From Micromonospora okii (GTDB lineage Bacteria; Actinomycetota; Actinomycetes; Mycobacteriales; Micromonosporaceae), in contig NZ_BBZF01000017.1 in the NCBI RefSeq assembly GCF_020884795.1, positions 157,741-221,740 of the forward strand: 64,000 bases of DNA. The letters run 5' to 3'. Shown in pieces: positions 1 through 7,965 of the stretch. Every line of letters starts with the position of its first letter. Within the stretch, counting starts at the first letter, position 1. The position numbers and the translations under genes were made by a program. The notes under the pieces are model-generated. The model searched no databases. It saw nothing but the letters and a program-made list of their open reading frames with translations, and was not told the DNA's origin.

Positions 1-504
1 ACCGGCGCCGGCAACGACATCGAGAAGGCCACCGGGCTGGCCCGCGCGATGATCACGCAGTACGGCATGAGCTCCAAGCTCGGCGCGATCAAGTACGGCA
101 CCAGCGGCGACGAGCCGTTCCTCGGCCGCAACATGGGCCACGAGCGGGACTACTCGGACACGGTGGCCGCCGAGATCGACAGCGAGATGCGGGCCCTGAT
201 CGAGCTGGCCCACGACGAGGCCTGGGAGATCCTGGTGGAGTACCGGGACGTCCTGGACAACATCGTGCTCGAGCTGATGGAGAAGGAGACCCTCTCCACG
301 GCCGACATGGCCCGGATCTGCGCCCGGGTCGTGAAGCGCCCGCCGATGGCCCCGTACAACGGCTTCGGCAAGCGCCAGCCCTCCACCGAGCCGCCGGTGC
401 TCACCCCGGCCGAGAAGAACGCGCTCAAGGCGCAGGCTGAGGCCGACGGCGCGACCGTCGGCGGCGGCACGCCGGGCTCGAACAACTCGGACGGTACGCA
501 CTGA
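1..504 (+). CDS. ftsH: ATP-dependent zinc metalloprotease FtsH, C-terminal part (5' end outside window)
   Basis: The frame is open from base 1 and encodes the last part of the FtsH M41 peptidase domain. It begins [19 protein letters not shown], followed by QYGMSSKLG, both characteristic of FtsH after the catalytic zinc site; the AAA and HEXXH parts lie upstream of the window. FtsH is a membrane-anchored hexameric protease that degrades misfolded membrane proteins and some regulators. The C-terminal tail is Gly/Asn/Ser-rich and probably disordered. folE follows on the same strand, as in M. tuberculosis (Rv3610c-Rv3609c), so the two are probably co-transcribed. Identification is secure; only the missing 5' part is unknown. 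Confidence 0.97.
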   Translation, partial: TGAGNDIEKATGLARAMITQYGMSSKLGAIKYGTSGDEPFLGRNMGHERDYSDTVAAEIDSEMRALIELAHDEAWEILVEYRDVLDNIVLELMEKETLSTADMARICARVVKRPPMAPYNGFGKRQPSTEPPVLTPAEKNALKAQAEADGATVGGGTPGSNNSDGTH

Positions 505-575
505 GCACCGACCCGACGATCGGCGACGAGGCCCCCACCCGGGGTGCCTCGTCGACCGAGCCCGACACAGACGGC

Positions 576-1202
576 TTGGACTACCTCGCCGCGCGCCTGA
601 TCAACGGCAAGTTGACCGGGCGCCCGGTCGAGGAGTCCGTCGACCTCGGCCGGATCGAGAAGGCCGTACGCGAGATCCTGATCGCGGTCGGGGAGGACCC
701 GGACCGCGACGGCCTGCTCAACACGCCGGCCCGGGTCGCCCGCGCGTACGCCGAACTCTTCGCCGGCCTGCGGGTCGACCCCGCGCAGGTGCTCAGCACC
801 ACCTTCGAGGCCAACCACGAGGAGCTGGTGCTGGTCCGGGACATCGACGTGATGAGCCTCTGCGAGCACCACCTGCTCCCGTTCCGGGGCAGCGCGCACA
901 TCGGCTACATCCCCGGGCCGGACGGCCGGATCACCGGCCTGTCCAAGCTGGCCCGCCTGGTCGAGGTCTTCGCCCGCCGGCCCCAGGTCCAGGAGCGGCT
1001 CACCGCGCAGATCGCCGACCTGCTGATGAGCCGGCTCGCCCCGCGTGGCGTGATCGTCGTGCTCGAGTGCGAGCACATGTGCATGGCGATGCGCGGCATC
1101 CAGAAGTCCGGGGCGAAGACGATCACCTCGGCGGTGCGCGGCACGCTCCAGAACGACGCGAAGTCGCGCGCCGAGGCGATGGCCCTGATCATCCCCCGCT
1201 GA
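576..1202 (+). CDS. folE: GTP cyclohydrolase I
   Basis: FolE converts GTP to 7,8-dihydroneopterin triphosphate, the first step of tetrahydrofolate synthesis. The zinc motif CEHHLLPF, the GYIPG segment and the C-terminal [12 protein letters not shown] with [10 protein letters not shown] are all present, and the length (about 208 aa) is normal. The start is uncertain. The TTG at 576 has no clear Shine-Dalgarno sequence, and the frame stays open back to a CTG at 501 that overlaps the ftsH stop as CTGA, which would add 25 residues. The natural partners folP-folB-folK lie 13 kb away behind an unrelated minus-strand gene block. A stem-loop after the stop probably terminates the transcript. Confidence 0.93.
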   Translation: MDYLAARLINGKLTGRPVEESVDLGRIEKAVREILIAVGEDPDRDGLLNTPARVARAYAELFAGLRVDPAQVLSTTFEANHEELVLVRDIDVMSLCEHHLLPFRGSAHIGYIPGPDGRITGLSKLARLVEVFARRPQVQERLTAQIADLLMSRLAPRGVIVVLECEHMCMAMRGIQKSGAKTITSAVRGTLQNDAKSRAEAMALIIPR

Positions 1203-1225
1203 CGGCGGGAACCTCCTGCACGGCT

Positions 1226-1260
1226 GACGCCGGGCTGACCGTAGGGGTCGGCCCGGCGTC
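1226..1260. terminator. Bidirectional terminator hairpin between folE and the convergent membrane protein gene
   Basis: Arms 1226-1240 and 1246-1260 pair over 15 bp with one G-T wobble around a 5-nt loop. The hairpin lies 24 nt past the folE stop and 25 nt from the stop of the convergent gene. There is no T-run, as is common for actinobacterial terminators. Confidence 0.7.
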
Positions 1261-1284
1261 GTCCTCCCTACCGACCCGCCGGGC

Positions 1285-2244
1285 TCACCCGGCCAGCATC
1301 GCCAGCACGATCCCGGCCGTCGCCAGCACCGCCGGAACGAGGCAGACCAGGGCACCCCACCGGGGCGTGCGGTCGAGCCGGCCGCCGCCGAACGGCTCGC
1401 GCTCCGGCACGAAGGCGGCGGTGCGGCCGGCCGTCGCGCCCGCGTTCGCGGCCGGGCTGGCGGCGGTGGTCTCTACGGCCGGGTCGCTGGCTCGTGCCGC
1501 CGCGGCGTCGGTCTCGGGCGCCGGATCGTTGGCCGCTGGGTTGTCGACCGTTGCCGCCGGGCCGGGACCGCCGTTGCGCACCGAGAACTGCCCAGGGAGC
1601 CGGTTGGGCACCCGGCCGAACAGGCGGCCGACGCCGATCCAGCCGGCCAGGAAGGCGACCGCCGGCATCGGCAGCCCGCACACGAGCGCGACGAGACTCG
1701 CCGGGCCGGTGCCCGCCGCCGCGTAGACGGCCACCTGGAGCAGCGGCACGACCAGCGCCAACGGCCCGTACACCAGCAGGTTGCGGATTCGTGGCGGCCA
1801 CGTCGCGACGGGGAGCGGACCCCGCGCGGCCAGCAGGGTGTCCGCCGCGTCGGCCCGGTCGCGGGCCGCCCGCAGCGCCGTCAGCACCGCCGTCGGCCCG
1901 GCGAGCATCTCCCGGGCTGCCTCGCTCAGCTCCGGCGGCGCGGGTACCAGCGTGATCGGGGGTACGCCCGACTCGCGCAGCCTGGAGCGCTGCGACGCCA
2001 GCCGCTCGCGTACCCCGGTCAGCTCCTCGCGGGCGGCCTGGACCGCCCGCGCCTGCTCCGTCGCGGCGGTCGTGGCGCCTCGGCGCACCCCGTCGAGCTG
2101 CCGCGCGGCGGCGACGTACTCCCTCCAGGCCGCCTCGCCGTCCACCGGGCGGGGTGGGGCGGTCGTCGCGTCGTCGCCGGTGCGCTGCCGAACCGGGCCG
2201 GCGACCGTCCGCGCGTCGGCGGCGCTGGTCGACTCCCCGCTCAT
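1285..2244 (-). CDS. Coiled-coil integral membrane protein, partner of the FtsK-like ATPase
   Basis: The 319-residue protein has a polar N-terminus (1-35) and a likely coiled coil (about 40-95 and 105-140; Ala/Arg/Glu-rich with QAAREELTGVRERLASQRSR). Hydrophobic segments follow at about 156-180 and 183-208, then a Pro/Ala/Asp-rich linker (220-290) and a final membrane segment at 297-318. No catalytic motif is visible and I do not recognise the family. The ATG overlaps the stop of the upstream FtsK/SpoIIIE-like gene as ATGA, so the two are translationally coupled and probably act together at the membrane. A gas-vesicle or TerD-like role was considered but nothing supports it. Confidence 0.8.
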   Translation of the reverse strand: MSGESTSAADARTVAGPVRQRTGDDATTAPPRPVDGEAAWREYVAAARQLDGVRRGATTAATEQARAVQAAREELTGVRERLASQRSRLRESGVPPITLVPAPPELSEAAREMLAGPTAVLTALRAARDRADAADTLLAARGPLPVATWPPRIRNLLVYGPLALVVPLLQVAVYAAAGTGPASLVALVCGLPMPAVAFLAGWIGVGRLFGRVPNRLPGQFSVRNGGPGPAATVDNPAANDPAPETDAAAARASDPAVETTAASPAANAGATAGRTAAFVPEREPFGGGRLDRTPRWGALVCLVPAVLATAGIVLAMLAG

Positions 2245-4844
2245 GCGCCCTCCTCGGCTGGGTGGTCGTTCTGAGGGGTGGGCGTGGGTTCGGCGAACGG
2301 CACCAGCAGGACGCCGCGCTCGTCCCGGCCGTCCCACAGCATCGCCCGGCCCGGTCGGGGACGCCACTGCACCGGCTGCGCGAACACCGTCGCGAGCTGC
2401 GCCCCCGGCACGCCCACCGCCACCACGGCGGCCAGCTTGTCGACCTCGCCCTCCGGGCCCGCCACCGCGGTGAACGGTGGCACCGTGCGCCACCAGCCGA
2501 GCAGGTGCCGGCCGGCCGCCGGGCCCTCCCGGAGCACGGTCCGCAGCCGCTCCGGCGGCAACTCTTTCGGGGCGGGCGCGTCCAGCCGGAAGACCACGAG
2601 GTAGCCCGGCTCGTCGGCATCCATCGCGGCGAGCAGGCCCGGCAGGTCGACCCGGTCCACGCGGTGCTGTCCGGCCAGGTCGGCGGCGAGCGCGTCGGCC
2701 GCCGGCGCCGGGGCGTCGCCGAGCGCCGCCACGACGAACCGCGCCGCGCCCGGCGGATGGTGCGCGGCGACGCTGCGGGCCGCGGTGGCCAGCAGCGCGG
2801 CGGCGTCCCCACCCGGGCCGAGGACGGCGAGATTGCGGCCGGCGGACGCACCGAGCGACACCGCGACCGTGGAACGGGACGGGTCCACCGCCCGACCCAG
2901 CAGGACCGCCGGCACCCGCGCCCGACCGGCGAACGCGGCCCGGTAGCGGGGGTCGTTGCGCAGCAGCGGGCGCGCCCAACCGGCGAAGACGACCGGGGGC
3001 GCCGACCGCTCCGGGCGGGCCGTCCAGAGCCGGTGCCGCAGCTCGCCGACGGTCTCCGGGACATCGTGCGGGTCGGGGAAGCGGACCATCCGCTCGTGCC
3101 CACGGGTCGCGCCCCGGGGGCCGCCGAGCCCGCCCGCCGTATTCACCACCGCGCTGCCCACCGGCAGCCCGGCCGCGGCGTCGTTGCTCGGCTCCAGCAC
3201 CGGCCCGCCGCCAGCCAGCGCGACCCGCACCGGGAACTGCCCGGCCAGTGAGTCGCGGGTCGTCGGCCCGCCGGCGATGCCGAGGTCACCCTCCCCGGCG
3301 AGGACGAGATGGACACCGTACGCCCGGCCGGCGCGAACCAGGGTGTCCAACCGCGTGGCCAGCGCATCCCGGTCGGTGAGGAGGAGCGGAACGTTGTCGA
3401 TCACGCAGACCAGCCGGGGCAGGGACTGGTGCTCCCGCAGGGCGGCGAACCGCTGCCCGCCGGCGCGCCGACCGGCCTCCTCGCGGCGTCGCACCTCGGC
3501 GACCAGCTCATCGAGGAGGCCCACCACGTACTCCGGGTCGGCGGCCATACCCGCCGAGCGCACCTGCGGCACCCACGACCGGTCCCGCTCGATCTGGAGG
3601 AACTCCGCGAACGACTCGCCGTCGCCCAGATCGGCCAGGTGCAGGACCAACTCGTCCGGGCCGTACCGCGCGCAGAGGCCGAGCAGCACGTTGGTGAGGA
3701 ACGCGGCGCGACCCGCGCCGGACCGTCCGCTGACCAGCCAGTGCGGGGTCAGCTCGGTGAACCCCACCGTCACCGGTCGGCCGGCGGCGTCGCCGACCGT
3801 GGTGGCGATGCCTTCCGCCGAGCTGGCCGCCCACAGTGGCTCGTCCGGGCCGGGCAGCAGGTCGGTGAGGCTGAGCCGGGACCCGGCCTCGATCTCCTCC
3901 GCGAGCCGTTGACAGACGACGTCGACCAGGGCCGGGGGCGGGTCCTCGTCGACGAGAACGGGCGAGTTCAGCCCGCCGGGCTCCGCGCCAGGCCCGGCGA
4001 GCGAGGTGCCGGGCGGGTCGCCCAGGAGCGCGTACGCGTTGCGCATGGCCAGCGGGGTGGCCCGGGGCAGGGGCGCACGGGCGGCGTACGGGCCGGCCGG
4101 GGGCCAGCCGGCGACGACGAGGTGCAGGCCGGCGGACGGCCCCTGCCCGGCCAGCGCCTCGATCCGGCCCAGGTCCGTCGGCCCGGTCAGCTCCGGCAGC
4201 GCCGCGACGACCAGCAGCAGTGTCCGGTCGTGGCGGCGCGGCCGTCCGCTGCCCGGCGACACCCACTGTTCCGCCTCGGTGAGCACCGCCCGCAGCCCGG
4301 CCACGTCCACGGCGGGCGGGGGCAGCAGCCCGGCGTCGGCGAGCGCGGCGAACGGCGCGAACGTGCCCCCCGGTGCCCCGCCCGGGCCGGTGCCGGCCTC
4401 GGCCCGCGCCCCGTCGACGGCGCGGACCAGCAGGCAGCCGGCGGGCGTCGCGGCGAGCAGGCGCAGCAGGACCGCCCGGAGCAGCCCGGCGACGCGCGGG
4501 TCCCGGGCATCGGCGTCGACCGTCAGGTGACCGGTGCCGAGCAGGGGCACCAGCGCCGGGAAGCGCGCGTCGTCCAGCGGGGCGGCGATGCCGACCCGGA
4601 CGAACGGGGGTGGGCCGTCGCCCGAGGCCACCTCCGGGGCGACCGCCTCCAGCGGCGCCCCCGCCCAGCCCGGAGCCAGCAGGGCCGCCGCGCTGCGCAG
4701 CCGGTCCGCCAACTCGTACTGCCGTCGCTGGTCGGCCGGCGCCGGCCGGGTCTCGTCCAGGATGCCCGCGGCTGCGGCGGCCGTCGCCTCCGCCTTCCGG
4801 TGCAGGGCAGCGGCGCGGTTCGCGCGTGTCCTCGGACCGATCAC
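2241..4844 (-). CDS. FtsK/SpoIIIE-like multi-domain ATPase, degenerate nucleotide site
   Basis: A protein of about 867 aa with the layout of FtsK/SpoIIIE or EccC-type ATPases: an N-terminal helical part, then repeated RecA-like units. A Walker A-like loop VSGRSGAGRAAFL (about residues 369-381) has Arg and Ala in place of the Lys-Ser/Thr pair, and a Walker B-like strand LVCVIDNVPLLL follows near 475-486. A second RecA-like repeat near VSLGASAGRNLAVLGPGGDA also lacks a proper P-loop. ATP hydrolysis is therefore doubtful and a structural or adaptor role is possible. The GTG at 4844 is chosen because GGAAGAGG lies about 11 nt upstream; the GTG at 4853 is too close to it. No WXG100 partner genes are seen, so a true type VII system is not supported. 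Confidence 0.8.
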   Translation of the reverse strand: MIGPRTRANRAAALHRKAEATAAAAAGILDETRPAPADQRRQYELADRLRSAAALLAPGWAGAPLEAVAPEVASGDGPPPFVRVGIAAPLDDARFPALVPLLGTGHLTVDADARDPRVAGLLRAVLLRLLAATPAGCLLVRAVDGARAEAGTGPGGAPGGTFAPFAALADAGLLPPPAVDVAGLRAVLTEAEQWVSPGSGRPRRHDRTLLLVVAALPELTGPTDLGRIEALAGQGPSAGLHLVVAGWPPAGPYAARAPLPRATPLAMRNAYALLGDPPGTSLAGPGAEPGGLNSPVLVDEDPPPALVDVVCQRLAEEIEAGSRLSLTDLLPGPDEPLWAASSAEGIATTVGDAAGRPVTVGFTELTPHWLVSGRSGAGRAAFLTNVLLGLCARYGPDELVLHLADLGDGESFAEFLQIERDRSWVPQVRSAGMAADPEYVVGLLDELVAEVRRREEAGRRAGGQRFAALREHQSLPRLVCVIDNVPLLLTDRDALATRLDTLVRAGRAYGVHLVLAGEGDLGIAGGPTTRDSLAGQFPVRVALAGGGPVLEPSNDAAAGLPVGSAVVNTAGGLGGPRGATRGHERMVRFPDPHDVPETVGELRHRLWTARPERSAPPVVFAGWARPLLRNDPRYRAAFAGRARVPAVLLGRAVDPSRSTVAVSLGASAGRNLAVLGPGGDAAALLATAARSVAAHHPPGAARFVVAALGDAPAPAADALAADLAGQHRVDRVDLPGLLAAMDADEPGYLVVFRLDAPAPKELPPERLRTVLREGPAAGRHLLGWWRTVPPFTAVAGPEGEVDKLAAVVAVGVPGAQLATVFAQPVQWRPRPGRAMLWDGRDERGVLLVPFAEPTPTPQNDHPAEEGA

Positions 4845-5052
4845 CGCGTCCACCCCCTCTTCCCGAGGCTGGCATCCCCTCCCCGAACAGTGACGGTATC
4901 CCAGGTCCGGCCCCTCCTCCGGGATGCGCCACGGCGCTGCGCTGGCGGCCCCGGTGATTGTCGGCACGGGCTCGCGGCGCCCGTCGCGCGACGGTCCGGT
5001 AACGACCACGATCGGTGGCATCCGGGGCATTGGGTACGAGGCGTCCAGCCGA

Positions 5053-5058
5053 TAGCCT
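5053..5058 (+). promoter_or_regulatory. Candidate -10 box (TAGCCT), leaderless geometry
   Basis: TAGCCT lies 6 nt before the GTG at 5065, so transcription would begin at or next to the start codon. No convincing -35 was identified. Confidence 0.5.
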
Positions 5059-5064
5059 CAGGGG

Positions 5065-5637
5065 GTGGAATCAGTGCAGCCCCCCGCCGGTTCCCAGGTC
5101 TCCCGCGTACCGGCGCAGCGGACCCCGCCGGACCAGATGGCGCCCCCCGCCGGCCCGCCGGCTCCGGTCCGCCCGCCAAGCCGGCTGCGAACCGTCCTCA
5201 TCGTGGTCGCGGGGGTGCTCGGGCTGCTCCTCGTGGGCGGCGTCGCCACCGCCTTCGTCCTGTACGACCGCGCCACCGCCCCGGACCGCACCGCCCCCGA
5301 CGTGGCCGTCGACAACTACCTGCGCGCTTTTCTCGTCGACCGCAACGACACCAAAGCCAACCAGTTCACCTGCTCCTCCAACGCCCCTGAGCTGAACCAG
5401 CTTCGGGCGCTGCGTGAGGATCTTGTCGCCCGGGAAGAGCGTTTTGCCACAACGTTCGCTATCAGCTGGGGGAGACTTGATGTGCGGTCGCAAGCGAGAC
5501 AAGCACAGGTCCGGGTCGATTTGATCATATCCGCACGTGTCGCTGGGATTTCGCAGAGTGATCGTCAGTCTTGGCAGTTCGAGCTTATGCGAGTCGATGA
5601 CGGCTGGAGAGTGTGCAGCGGGGCTCTCGCCAGCTGA
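5065..5637 (+). CDS. Bitopic membrane protein with extracytoplasmic NTF2-like (DUF4878-type) domain
   Basis: The 190-residue protein has a Pro-rich cytoplasmic N-terminus (1-40), one transmembrane helix (about 44-66, TVLIVVAGVLGLLLVGGVA) and a small extracytoplasmic domain. That domain begins VAVDNYLRAFLVDRNDTKA and ends WQFELMRVDDGWRVCSGAL, the helix-plus-sheet pattern of secreted NTF2-like proteins. Two Cys residues could form a disulfide. The 3' half (from about 5395) is markedly poorer in GC and rare-codon-rich compared with the 5' half. Its stop lies 6 nt from the stop of the convergent gene at 5644. Function unknown; it stands at the downstream end of the type IV-like gene chain. Confidence 0.8.
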   Translation: MESVQPPAGSQVSRVPAQRTPPDQMAPPAGPPAPVRPPSRLRTVLIVVAGVLGLLLVGGVATAFVLYDRATAPDRTAPDVAVDNYLRAFLVDRNDTKANQFTCSSNAPELNQLRALREDLVAREERFATTFAISWGRLDVRSQARQAQVRVDLIISARVAGISQSDRQSWQFELMRVDDGWRVCSGALAS

Positions 5638-5643
5638 AGCGGA

Positions 5644-6243
5644 TCACTCGATCCAGAGCAGGTGGACCGGTATCTCCAGGGTGGTCGGAGGTTGTCCCCG
5701 CCAGGCCCAGCGGTACCACTCCAGTTCCGGGGTGACCCGAACGCAGATGTCCCCTTCTGCGCCCGAGTAGGTCTCGGTCACGGCGCGTAGGTCCCGTTGC
5801 TCACCGCCGTCGACCACGTGCACGACCCGCCGACCGGTGACGGCGTCGGTCTCGAAGACGGGAGTCGGCGCGCGGTGGGCCGGCGCGTCCAGGGACACCA
5901 GGTTGACGCCGGAGCCGCCGGCGGCGGGGATGGCTGGCCGTTCCCCTACGGCCTCCACCCAGACCCGCTCGACCGGCACGAGCGGAGCGAAGACCTCCAT
6001 CTGTTCGGACTCGGCTCGGTACCACTCCTGCTCCGGGATGACCGGCACGTAGGTGCGGCTGTTCTGCACCACTCGCTCGTCGGCGCGTAGGTCACCGCGC
6101 CACCCGAGACCCGGCAGCCCGATGAGGACCCGCCGCCCCCGCAGCTCGACCCCGCTGGTGGCGGGCACGATCTCGATGGGCCGGGGTGGCAGGGGCGCCC
6201 AGTCGGGCCGGTCGGCGAAGGGGTCGGGGAGCGGCCCGGTCAT
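5644..6243 (-). CDS. Uncharacterised protein with an internal duplication, last gene of the type IV-like operon
   Basis: The 199-residue soluble protein has no signal peptide or membrane segment. It seems to consist of two related halves. RGDLRADERV...YVPVIPEQEWYR...PVERVWVE in the first half corresponds to RDLRAVTE...ICVRVTPELEWYR...IPVHLLWIE in the second, with the P-E-x-E-W-Y-R core in both. I do not recognise the family. The ATG lies 13 nt after the stop of the M23 hydrolase gene, so it is probably the last member of the minus-strand operon. A cytoplasmic accessory or a secreted effector are both possible; nothing in the sequence decides between them. Confidence 0.78.
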   Translation of the reverse strand: MTGPLPDPFADRPDWAPLPPRPIEIVPATSGVELRGRRVLIGLPGLGWRGDLRADERVVQNSRTYVPVIPEQEWYRAESEQMEVFAPLVPVERVWVEAVGERPAIPAAGGSGVNLVSLDAPAHRAPTPVFETDAVTGRRVVHVVDGGEQRDLRAVTETYSGAEGDICVRVTPELEWYRWAWRGQPPTTLEIPVHLLWIE

Positions 6244-6256
6244 GCGGTCCCGAGCC

Positions 6257-7411
6257 TCACGCCTTGCCGCTCAACGGCGCGCCCCGGTCCCGCATGAACC
6301 GCGCCGGGTCGATGGCGCTGCGGCGGGACCGGTCCCCGTCGAGGTGCACCTCGAAGTGCAGGTGTGGGCCGGAGGAGTTTCCGCTGCTGCCGACCTCCCC
6401 GATCACTTCGCCCGCCTTGACCAGCTGGCCGGGAACCACCCGAGGTTTGACGATCATGTGGCAGTAACGGGTGACGTAGCCGCCGGAGTGCAGGACGTCG
6501 ACGAACCAGCCGCAGCCGCCCTTGCCGGGCCAGCCGTCCGCGTTGCAGCTCAGACGACCGCTGTTGTCCGGGTCGCAGCGCGCGACGAGCACCCGGCCGG
6601 TCGCCGCGACGCGGATCAGGGTGCGCTTCGGCGCGCCGATGTCCACGCCGTTGTGGCTGGGCCGCGATGCCGTGCGGAACCCCGATCCGACCCCGCCCGG
6701 GATGGGAGCCGTCCAGCCCGAGGCGGCGATCTGACCCCGGGCAGCGGCGTTGCAGACGTTGCGTTGCGCGATCTGCACCGTACGGGCCGCGCCGCCGGCG
6801 AGCGCGTCCACGATCTTGCTCGCCAGTTCCTCGTGCTTGGCGTAGGCGTCAGGGAACGCGCTCACCTGCACCCGCTGGGCCGCCCGGGTCAGCGAAAGCT
6901 GCTCCCAATTCGGGACCTTCACCAGCTTTTCATAGAACTTCCGGGACGAGTAGGACGGGTCCTGCAGCTGCTGCGGCGTTCCCCAGCCCTGGCTGGGACG
7001 CTGTTGGAAGAGGCCCACCGAGTCGTGGTCGTTGCGGCTGCCCAGGTGGCCGAGGTTTCGCAGGGCGGATTCCTGCATGGCAGTGGCTACGGCGATGACC
7101 CAGCCGCGAGGCGGCACCTTCATGTCCGACCCGACCTTGATGATGACGGCCGCGTTGCGGATCTGGCTGTCTCCGTACTGGGCGAAGCGGGGCATGGTGC
7201 CGGAGATCTTGACCTGGTGCGTCCGGCCGCAGGCGGACTGGGCTTCCGGGGAGAGGGCGTCACGACCGCCGCTCAGCTCGGTGAGGAAGAACGCGGCGGT
7301 CCCGCCTGTGCAGCAGAGCAGCGCGAGGGTGGCGGTCAGTGCGACGGCCACCGCGCCCAGCCGCAGCTGCCTGCGGCCAGGGCTGCTGACATCTCCGGTG
7401 TGCTCGCTCAT
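6257..7411 (-). CDS. Membrane-anchored transglycosylase-like plus M23 peptidase cell-wall hydrolase (VirB1-like)
   Basis: A 384-residue protein with one N-terminal transmembrane segment (about 17-45). A lysozyme-like domain follows (AVATAMQESALRNL with the catalytic-type Glu, then DSVGLFQQRPSQGWG) at about 85-165. The C-terminal M23 zinc endopeptidase domain shows HNGVDIGAPKRT and GPHLHFEV, which carry the His/Asp and HxH zinc ligands. It should cleave both glycan and peptide bonds of peptidoglycan outside the membrane. The combination is typical of the wall-opening hydrolase of Gram-positive conjugation systems. The ATG overlaps the upstream stop as ATGA, placing it inside the operon. Domain assignment is firm; the secretion role is inferred from context. 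Confidence 0.88.
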   Translation of the reverse strand: MSEHTGDVSSPGRRQLRLGAVAVALTATLALLCCTGGTAAFFLTELSGGRDALSPEAQSACGRTHQVKISGTMPRFAQYGDSQIRNAAVIIKVGSDMKVPPRGWVIAVATAMQESALRNLGHLGSRNDHDSVGLFQQRPSQGWGTPQQLQDPSYSSRKFYEKLVKVPNWEQLSLTRAAQRVQVSAFPDAYAKHEELASKIVDALAGGAARTVQIAQRNVCNAAARGQIAASGWTAPIPGGVGSGFRTASRPSHNGVDIGAPKRTLIRVAATGRVLVARCDPDNSGRLSCNADGWPGKGGCGWFVDVLHSGGYVTRYCHMIVKPRVVPGQLVKAGEVIGEVGSSGNSSGPHLHFEVHLDGDRSRRSAIDPARFMRDRGAPLSGKA

Positions 7412-7965
7412 GCCCGCTCCCAGTCCACGGCGTCGACCAGCCACTTTCCGTCGGGGGCCACCAGCTCCAGTCGGAGCCGTCCGGTATCGAGCGGTACCAG
7501 CACCTCGACGAAGGTCCCCGTCCGAAGTCGCAGACTCGCTTCGCCGGTCGTCCGCTCAGCCGGGACCCCCGAGGGATCGGCCCCGGCGAGCTTCTCGGTC
7601 AGCTCGGGCGTGGAGAGCGGTCGCAGGGCGGCATGCCACTCGTCGGCACTGTCGCCGCGACCGCTCAGCCAGGTGGCGGTGAATCGGTCTGCGATCTGCT
7701 CCGGGGTTGGTGTGCCTGGCCGGGTGGACGGTGTCGGCGGCGTGGTGCTCCCCACCACGCCGTCGTCACCCGCGGCCGGGTCGACGGTAGTGATCGGCTG
7801 GCTCGGGCGATTGCTCAGACCCGAAGTCGGATCACCCGGCCCGGAGACCAACCGAGCGGTTCCGACCGCGCCGACCACGAGGATTCCGATTCCCAGGGCG
7901 ATGCCCAGCCGGGACCGCAGAAGCCGAGTGAAAAGGAATTCCAGCGCACGTCGCATCGCCGTCAC
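7408..7965 (-). CDS. Bitopic membrane protein, possible VirB8/TcpC-like subunit
   Basis: 185 residues: a short basic cytoplasmic N-terminus, one transmembrane helix (about 19-40, RLGIALGIGILVVGAVGTARL), a Pro/Thr linker (50-88) and a compact extracytoplasmic domain (about 90-185) ending LELVAPDGKWLVDAVDWERA. This topology and size match VirB8-like proteins (NTF2 fold) of type IV systems, but sequence identity cannot be judged here. The GTG at 7965 overlaps the stop of the VirB6-like gene as GTGA; an ATG at 7956 is an alternative start. It sits between the channel and hydrolase genes, as VirB8-like genes often do. Confidence 0.75.
   Translation of the reverse strand: MTAMRRALEFLFTRLLRSRLGIALGIGILVVGAVGTARLVSGPGDPTSGLSNRPSQPITTVDPAAGDDGVVGSTTPPTPSTRPGTPTPEQIADRFTATWLSGRGDSADEWHAALRPLSTPELTEKLAGADPSGVPAERTTGEASLRLRTGTFVEVLVPLDTGRLRLELVAPDGKWLVDAVDWERA

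Noticed and set aside
2241..4844. Type VII (ESX) secretion EccC
   Set aside because: No WXG100/Esx genes, EccB, EccD or mycosin are nearby, and the P-loop lacks the catalytic Lys.
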